Assembly (NCBI GenBank): GCA_035637595.1
Contig: DASPWW010000025.1
Location: forward strand, 1-18,230
Source: DASPWW01 sp035637595
Lineage (GTDB): Bacteria; Actinomycetota; Thermoleophilia; Solirubrobacterales; 70-9
Direction: 5' to 3'
Length of the DNA stretch: 18,230 bases
The notes under the pieces are model-generated. The model saw nothing but the letters and a program-made list of their open reading frames with translations. It did not search any database and had not been told where the DNA came from. Position numbers and translations under genes: made by a program. Each line of letters starts with the position of its first letter. The stretch's first letter is position 1. Below, one piece after another: positions 15,653 to 18,230 of this stretch.

Positions 15653-15681
15653 TTGCGCCCGAGCGGGCTTGTGCCTACAGT
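15653..15681 (+). promoter_or_regulatory. Leaderless promoter of the secreted Ig-like protein
   Basis: TTGCGC (15653-15658) and TACAGT (15676-15681) are separated by 17 nt, and 6 nt separate TACAGT from ATG 15688. The geometry puts the transcription start on the A of ATG. There is no SD. This is the best-formed promoter in the window, though the -35 match is only 3 of 6. Confidence 0.5.
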
Positions 15682-15687
15682 CCAGGC

Positions 15688-16557
15688 ATGAGACGGCGGG
15701 CTGCATGGACGGCGACCGCGTTTGCGCTGGCGAGCCTGACCGTCTCTGGATCGGCGTCGGCAGCGACCACGATCGGACAGACCGGCACGCCGACCGGCTG
15801 CGGCCCGGGCAGCTTCACCGCCGTTCAAGCCATGATCGCCGACCCTCCGAGCTACACGGTCCCCGACGGCGGAGGCGTCATCACCTCGTGGGCGACGCGG
15901 GGAGGCAGTGCCACCGGGGTCGTGATGAGGCTGAAGCTCTACCGGCCGACCGCGGATCCGACCAGCTTTACGGCGGTCGGCGAGAGCTCGTTGGAGCAGA
16001 TCATGCCCAGCACGCTCAACTCGTTTCAGACCCGGATACCGGTCAGCGGCGGCGAGATACTCGGCTTGAGCTGGTTCAGCTTCATGTCTCCGCCGTGCTC
16101 GTTCACGACTTCGAGCGGGGGCGACCAGGTCCGCACCGCCAACGGCGATCCGTCGGCCGGGACCACGACATCGTTCCCGGGCTCCAGCTCGAGCGCCCGC
16201 GTCAACGCCTCCGCCGTTCTCGAGCCCGACTGCGACGCAGACGGCTTCGGCGACGAAACGCAGGACAACGACCTGAGCCCCTGTCCGCCGGCGCCCGAGA
16301 CGACGATCACCAAGGGCCCGAAGGACAAGACGAAGAAGAAGACGGCCAGGTTCGAGTTCACGGCGGACGATCCGGCCGCGACGTTCGAGTGCTCGCTCGA
16401 CGGGGCCGCGTTCGCAGCCTGCGCCTCGCCCGAGACCGTCAAGGTCAAGAAGGGCAAGCACTCATTCGAGGTCCGCGCCAAGGACGCCGGCAACAACCTC
16501 GACGGCTCACCCGCCTCCGACGACTGGAAGGTCAAGAAGCGGAAGCGCAAGCGCTGA
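15688..16557 (+). CDS. Secreted protein with Ca-binding-like motif and C-terminal Ig-like domain
   Basis: The 289-aa protein has a Sec signal peptide (MRRRAAW, hydrophobic core, SASA cleavage near 25-26). The N-terminal domain of about 150 residues looks beta-rich and is otherwise unrecognised. Next comes EPDCDADGFGDETQDND (179-195), similar to thrombospondin-type-3 or EF-hand-like calcium loops, then an Ig/fibronectin-like domain (PETTITKGP through FECSLDGAAFAAC to FEVRAKDAGNN). The end is strongly basic, KVKKRKRKR. This order is frequent in Solirubrobacterales exoproteins. Lys-rich runs in the linker and tail may bind anionic wall polymers, which is inference. The last 34 codons are duplicated as a remnant at 4240-4338. 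It converges with the THEP1 gene, 34 nt between stops. Confidence 0.85.
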   Translation: MRRRAAWTATAFALASLTVSGSASAATTIGQTGTPTGCGPGSFTAVQAMIADPPSYTVPDGGGVITSWATRGGSATGVVMRLKLYRPTADPTSFTAVGESSLEQIMPSTLNSFQTRIPVSGGEILGLSWFSFMSPPCSFTTSSGGDQVRTANGDPSAGTTTSFPGSSSSARVNASAVLEPDCDADGFGDETQDNDLSPCPPAPETTITKGPKDKTKKKTARFEFTADDPAATFECSLDGAAFAACASPETVKVKKGKHSFEVRAKDAGNNLDGSPASDDWKVKKRKRKR

Positions 16558-16591
16558 TCCAGCGAGGCACCTGGCGGCGGGCGTCGATTGA

Positions 16592-17125
16592 TCAGGGAGA
16601 GCCGAGATCTAGGCGACTTGCGAGCCTTTCGGGCAGCTGGTCGCGGCTGCTTCTGGTCAGCCGGATCAGCTCGACGTCGGCGCGGCGCTTGACGTCGTCG
16701 GTGAACGGGTGGCGATGGGCGTGGACGGTTGCGAGGAGCGGGAGCGATTGCTCCAAGAGCCCGCGCACCGCATCGCAGAAGCGGCTCGAGGCAAGCTCCA
16801 TTTTGCCCAACTCGTCGATCACGACCACTTGGGCGTCGGGCTCCGAGATCGCCGGCAGGGCCACCCGCTCGAAGGCCTCCAGGTCCACGCCGTACTTGCC
16901 GACGCGCGGGGGGCCCGGGAGGTCGATGTGAGCGAGCACCTCCCGCTCGCCGTCGAGCGCCTCGACCTCGAAGCCGATCCGCCTCCCCCGCTCGCGGATC
17001 TCGCGGGTGAGAAAGCCCGCGGCAGCTGCCCCCCGCGCCTGAAGAAGCTCGGCCACGCGAGCGGCGACGGTGGTCTTCCCCGATCCTGGGCGACCCTCGA
17101 TCAAGAGCCGTTTGGCGGATTCCAC
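16592..17125 (-). CDS. THEP1-family nucleoside-triphosphatase
   Basis: Predicted P-loop NTPase of the NTPase_1/THEP1 family, 177 aa, the normal size. The Walker A motif is GRPGSGKTT (11-19); the Walker B region is VVVIDELGKMEL (100-111), which in this family ends in the characteristic ELGKME; GFLTREIRERGRRIGFE (37-53) is the expected segment between them, and ATVHAHRHPF (132-141) follows. Archaeal and thermophile homologues hydrolyse NTPs in vitro, but the biological role is unclear. GTG 17125 is the start; an ATG ten bases upstream belongs to another frame. No clear SD. It is downstream of, and codirectional with, the peroxidase gene (79 nt gap). Confidence 0.9.
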   Translation of the reverse strand: MESAKRLLIEGRPGSGKTTVAARVAELLQARGAAAAGFLTREIRERGRRIGFEVEALDGEREVLAHIDLPGPPRVGKYGVDLEAFERVALPAISEPDAQVVVIDELGKMELASSRFCDAVRGLLEQSLPLLATVHAHRHPFTDDVKRRADVELIRLTRSSRDQLPERLASRLDLGSP

Positions 17126-17204
17126 GCCCGCCCATTGTCGTACCGTCCTGCCTAGGCGTCGCTATGCGACGTCTATCCAGGACTGTGCGGTCGCCGCGGA
17201 CGGG

Positions 17205-18230
17205 TCACGGAGCCAGGAACACGTTCTGCGGGAGCGCCACGGCCGGGATGTCGGTGTTGAGCGCGATCAGCTCCGACAGCCGGTGCCTGTAGGTGATCCC
17301 GTAGCGGTGCGCGATCTGATCGAGCGCCGGATCGCCCGCGTAGAAGAAGCGGTCGCCGTCGCGCAGCGCCTCGAACTGCTGCTTCCACATCGCGAGCTGG
17401 AGCTGCCCGAACTCGGTGCCGCGGACGTGCGGCTCGGCCACCATTCCCACGAATGGGTCGACCTTATTGGGTGAGCCGTAAATCGCGCGCAGACGCGCCG
17501 CGAGCGTCGTCCGCCGGATTCCGACGATGGCGTCCTCTTCAGCCTCCTCCGAGCCGAATGGAATCGGGCTGCCAGCCGCGTCGAACAGGGCCGTGAAGTC
17601 GAGGATGTCGGGATCGTACATCGGGTTCCCGCCGATCTCGGGATCGGACGGGAAGCGATCCGTGGGTTCGCCGGTGATCTCTTTGAAGGTCCTGGCAGGA
17701 CGCAGGCCGAAGGCTCGCCGCAGCCGGTTATAGCTCGGGATGCCGTGATCGCGGCCGCGCTGGACGTCGATCGCCCCCAGGTCGACGACGCCCTGGTAGC
17801 AGCCGGCGGCGCTCGGATCCTCGAAGCATGCCGCCGGGTCCGGGGCGTTGGGCCCGGGCACCTGGAACAGGACGCTGCGCAGCGCATTGTCGATCTGCTC
17901 GTCGTTGTTGTACTGCGCCTCCGAGCTAAGCCCCGCCAGGATCGAGTCGAGCCCGAGGTCGGGAACGAGGTCCGGGTTGAAGAAGGCGACGTTCAGCGGC
18001 ACCTCGAACTCGATCTCCGAGCCCGACTGCTCGACCCCGACGCCCATCTGCTCGAGGCTCGCCAGATCGCTCGGCGTGTACTCCGACGCATCTCCGGTGA
18101 GCTCGAACTCGCCGTGGATCATGCTGTGCGCTCGGTAGCCGACCGCCGCGAACTCGTTGCCCAGCGTCGGGTTGACGTTGGGCCTGTAGCCGGAGTAGGG
18201 GCGAAGCCGCACGCCGATTGTCGGCAGGAA
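17205..18230 (-). CDS. Animal-haem-peroxidase family protein, 5' end off window
   Basis: The C-terminal 341 residues are visible; the frame continues in-frame through the right edge (FLPTIG precedes the first internal start), so the N-terminus with the signal peptide and distal-side residues is missing. Family features are NPTLGNEFAAVGYRAHSMI with the expected proximal haem-ligand His (about 18131-18123), DVQRGRDHGIPSYNRLRRAF, and the end IALNTD...QNVFL typical of bacterial members of the myeloperoxidase-cyclooxygenase superfamily. These enzymes use hydrogen peroxide to oxidise halides or organics, usually outside the cytoplasm; the substrate here is unknown. No frameshift or internal stop is seen. 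Confidence 0.92.
   Translation of the reverse strand, partial: FLPTIGVRLRPYSGYRPNVNPTLGNEFAAVGYRAHSMIHGEFELTGDASEYTPSDLASLEQMGVGVEQSGSEIEFEVPLNVAFFNPDLVPDLGLDSILAGLSSEAQYNNDEQIDNALRSVLFQVPGPNAPDPAACFEDPSAAGCYQGVVDLGAIDVQRGRDHGIPSYNRLRRAFGLRPARTFKEITGEPTDRFPSDPEIGGNPMYDPDILDFTALFDAAGSPIPFGSEEAEEDAIVGIRRTTLAARLRAIYGSPNKVDPFVGMVAEPHVRGTEFGQLQLAMWKQQFEALRDGDRFFYAGDPALDQIAHRYGITYRHRLSELIALNTDIPAVALPQNVFLAP

Noticed and set aside
14243..15706. Upstream extension of the SDR frame to 821 residues
   Set aside because: It is antisense to fumC; the NAD-binding motif starts just after ATG 14242.
17157..17171. Hairpin CGTCGC-TAT-GCGACG between the peroxidase and THEP1 genes
   Set aside because: A stem of 6 bp without a T-run; could be chance. 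Noted but not called a terminator.
1..18230. CRISPR arrays, insertion sequences, tRNA or rRNA genes, phage or defence genes
   Set aside because: No regularly spaced repeats, transposase or integrase motifs, cloverleaf-like sequences or defence domains were found on either strand by reading.

Overview
The window is GC-rich, densely packed bacterial chromosome with about 14 real genes on both strands and almost no long intergenic space. Several traits point to the actinobacterial class Thermoleophilia (Solirubrobacterales or relatives). These are the base composition, many genes without a Shine-Dalgarno (SD) sequence, a eukaryote-like isoleucyl-tRNA synthetase, and a secreted protein with a DxDxDGxGDxxQD motif followed by a C-terminal Ig-like domain. 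The taxonomic call is inference from family resemblance; no rRNA or tRNA gene is visible.

Left part (1-4346): a subtilisin-like secreted protease cut by the left edge (minus), a complete PolX-type DNA polymerase with PHP domain (minus), a divergent polyprenyl-phosphate mannosyltransferase-like GT2 enzyme (plus), thioredoxin (plus), and a small L7/L12 C-terminal-domain-like gene (minus). The 5' part of that small gene is read antisense through a 99-bp remnant of another gene. The remnant matches the 3' end of the secreted-protein gene at 15688-16557.

Middle (4344-8827): isoleucyl-tRNA synthetase (minus), a divergent small predicted lipoprotein (plus) and a class I methyltransferase (plus).

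Glycan region (8832-14242): a GT-C-like polytopic membrane protein (minus) diverges from a flippase-like membrane protein (plus). The latter converges on a three-gene minus-strand operon read as SDR epimerase/dehydratase, DegT-type sugar aminotransferase, GT2 glycosyltransferase. Together they look like a module that makes an amino sugar, loads sugars on a lipid carrier, and moves or transfers them at the membrane. The substrate cannot be told from sequence. Two details stand out: the SDR enzyme has Asn in place of the catalytic Tyr, and the GT2 reading frame runs about 268 bp antisense into the flippase-like gene.

Right part (14324-18230): class II fumarase (plus), the secreted Ig-like protein (plus), a THEP1-type NTPase (minus), and an animal-haem-peroxidase-family protein cut by the right edge (minus).

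Starts fall into two classes. Some genes have a clear SD (trxA, fumC, methyltransferase, GT2, protease). Others lack an SD but carry a TANNNT -10-like hexamer 6-7 nt before the start codon, suggesting leaderless mRNAs. I see no CRISPR array, insertion sequence, tRNA, rRNA or clear riboswitch. No stretch over 300 bases lacks a gene. I found no convincing new defence or mobile system; the most notable signals are the duplicated gene-end fragment, the substituted active sites and the leaderless-promoter pattern.
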